This document shows positions 15,720 through 16,716 of a stretch of 16,716 nt of DNA, piece after piece; the stretch's first letter is position 1, and each line of letters starts with the position of its first letter. The position numbers and the translations under genes were made by a program. Below the pieces are notes generated by a model. That model searched no databases and was not told the origin of the DNA. It was given only the letters and a program-made list of their open reading frames with translations. The stretch lies in assembly GCA_021822115.1 (NCBI GenBank), contig JAJZSA010000059.1, positions 1 to 16,716 on the forward strand, written 5' to 3'. The stretch comes from Pseudomonadota bacterium (GTDB lineage: Bacteria > Pseudomonadota > Gammaproteobacteria > Burkholderiales > Gallionellaceae).

Positions 15720-15755
15720 ACAAAAAAGGCCGGGTTCTCACCCGGCCTTTTTTGT
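15720..15755. terminator. Bidirectional terminator between uvrA and rplQ
   Basis: A perfect 16-bp stem (15720-15735 with 15740-15755) encloses a TCTC loop. The GC-rich core GGCCGGG is flanked by six As on the left and six Ts on the right, so it ends transcription in both directions: uvrA from the left and the rpoA-rplQ operon from the right. Confidence 0.95.
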
Positions 15756-15770
15756 CAGTGACGATGCTGC

Positions 15771-16166
15771 TTATTCAGCGGCTTCGGTCTCGACGGCTTG
15801 TGCATCGGCAGGACGATCCACCAGTTCCATCAGCGCCATGGGAGCGTTGTCGCCCTTGCGGAAGCCGAACTTGTAGATACGTGTGTAACCGCCGTTGCGA
15901 GCTGCATAACGCGGACCCAGCTCATCGAACAGCTTGGTGACCATCTCGCGGTCACGCAGGCGGGCGAATGCCAGACGCTTGTTAGCCAGGCTGGGGTTCT
16001 TACCCAGGGTCAGGATGGGCTCGGCCACACGGCGCAGTTCCTTGGCCTTGGGCAGCGTGGTCTTGATGACTTCGTGACGCAGCAGCGACACGGTCATGTT
16101 GCGCAACATCGCCAGACGGTGGCTGCTGGTGCGGTTGAGTTTTCTAAGTCCTAAACGGTGACGCAT
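15771..16166 (-). CDS. rplQ: 50S ribosomal protein L17
   Basis: 131 aa (E. coli 127). It is a component of the large ribosomal subunit near the peptide exit tunnel. The start [17 protein letters not shown], followed by [23 protein letters not shown] and [27 protein letters not shown], is diagnostic. A short acidic tail (AVETEAAE) follows, as in other beta-proteobacteria. AGAGGA lies six bases before the ATG. It is the last gene of the alpha operon, 45 bases after rpoA, and is followed by the bidirectional terminator. Confidence 0.98.
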   Translation of the reverse strand: MRHRLGLRKLNRTSSHRLAMLRNMTVSLLRHEVIKTTLPKAKELRRVAEPILTLGKNPSLANKRLAFARLRDREMVTKLFDELGPRYAARNGGYTRIYKFGFRKGDNAPMALMELVDRPADAQAVETEAAE

Positions 16167-16211
16167 GATTTTCCTCTCTTGCTTTCAGTCCCGGCATCGA
16201 CCGGGCGAGCT

Positions 16212-16716
16212 TTATTTGTCGGCCACAGCCGCCCAGTTTTCCAGCTTCATGCCCAGCGACAGGTTGTGCTCGGCCAGCACCTGCTTGATCTCGTTCAGAG
16301 ACTTGCGACCCAGGTTCGGGGTGCGCAGCAGGTCGGCTTCGGTGTACTGGATCAGATCGCCGATGTAATGGATGCTCTGCGCCTTCAGGCAGTTCGAAGA
16401 ACGCGGAGTCAGTTCCAGATCGTCCACCGGACGCAGCAGCAGCGGGTCGACCTTCGGTGCAGCGGGCTTCTCGACCGGCGCCGGGGTACCTTCCAGAGCG
16501 GCGAACACGGAGAACTGTTCCACCAGGATGCGCGCAGCATAACGGATGGCTTCTTCCGGATCGATGGCGCTGTTGGTCTCGATGTCGATAATCAGCTTGT
16601 CCAGGTCGGTGCGCTGTTCCACACGAGCGCTCTCGACCGCGTAGCTGACGCGCAGGATCGGGCTGAACGAAGCGTCCAGTGCGATATGGCCGACCGGACG
16701 GGTCACGCCGGGCTGC
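16212..16716 (-). CDS. rpoA: DNA-directed RNA polymerase alpha subunit, C-terminal half (gene runs off the window)
   Basis: About 167 codons are visible; the start is beyond base 16716. The piece covers the end of the N-terminal assembly domain ([21 protein letters not shown], then [16 protein letters not shown]), a Pro/Ala linker ([17 protein letters not shown]) and the whole alpha-CTD. The CTD has [24 protein letters not shown], including the Arg-Ser-x-Asn-Cys-Leu-Lys stretch that contacts UP-element DNA and activators (R265 to K271 in E. coli numbering). Then come [22 protein letters not shown] and the final SLGMKLENW. Alpha nucleates RNA polymerase assembly, and its CTD binds promoter DNA and regulators. 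An internal GTG at 16706 is a valine codon, not a start. It is upstream of rplQ in the same operon, as usual. Confidence 0.97.
   Translation of the reverse strand, partial: QPGVTRPVGHIALDASFSPILRVSYAVESARVEQRTDLDKLIIDIETNSAIDPEEAIRYAARILVEQFSVFAALEGTPAPVEKPAAPKVDPLLLRPVDDLELTPRSSNCLKAQSIHYIGDLIQYTEADLLRTPNLGRKSLNEIKQVLAEHNLSLGMKLENWAAVADK

Noticed and set aside
1..16716. CRISPR arrays, insertion sequences, tRNA or rRNA genes, integration sites
   Set aside because: I saw no regular direct repeats with spacers, no transposase or integrase, no inverted-repeat borders and no cloverleaf or rRNA-like sequence.

Overview
The window looks like ordinary chromosomal DNA from a GC-rich betaproteobacterium. 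My best guess is a Nitrosomonadales or Gallionellaceae-type organism, but the family is inference. The evidence is gene content and order: rpoA-rplQ convergent with uvrA; uvrA divergent from an MFS gene followed by ssb; hda and a PerM-type gene divergent from purM-purN; a GreB with the acidic N-terminal extension usual in beta-proteobacteria; and pcnB beside an HAD-IB hydrolase gene. I see no mobile element, CRISPR array, tRNA, rRNA or obviously foreign segment. Genes are packed tightly and no gap without a gene exceeds about 165 bp.

Layout. Positions 1-436 (minus) are the 5' part of pcnB, with a TATAAT box and a leader hairpin upstream. Next come an HAD-IB phosphatase (506-1171, minus), a strong terminator (1184-1220), a TraF/FadL-like outer-membrane barrel gene (1235-2563, minus), hda (2677-3306, minus) and a PerM/AI-2E transporter (3303-4364, minus). 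From a 64-bp divergent region, the plus strand carries a tight five-gene run: purM (TTG start), purN, two DUF3108 genes in tandem, and an RsmB/NOP-type RNA m5C methyltransferase (to 9209). This meets a minus-strand operon head on at a CTAG that supplies both stop codons. That operon reads, from its promoter, YajR-like MFS (12720-11347), ssb, greB, chaA-like Ca2+/H+ antiporter (ends 9206). uvrA (12886-15702, plus) diverges from it and ends at a symmetrical bidirectional terminator (15720-15755). The same terminator serves the 3' end of the alpha operon, rpoA (partial) and rplQ, on the minus strand.

How the genes work together. purM and purN encode two steps of de novo IMP synthesis (FGAM to AIR; GAR to FGAR). 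Hda with the beta clamp inactivates DnaA-ATP. UvrA, SSB and GreB serve repair, single-strand protection and rescue of stalled RNA polymerase. RpoA and L17 are core transcription and translation parts. PcnB adds poly(A) to RNA.

I did not find a clear new defence, mobile or biosynthetic system. The parts most worth a second look are the tandem DUF3108 pair, one copy exported and one with a TonB-like anchor and an unusual Ser-Ala-Val linker, and several compact arrangements: the shared-stop convergent junction, a terminator almost touching the next gene's start, and a hairpin leader before pcnB.
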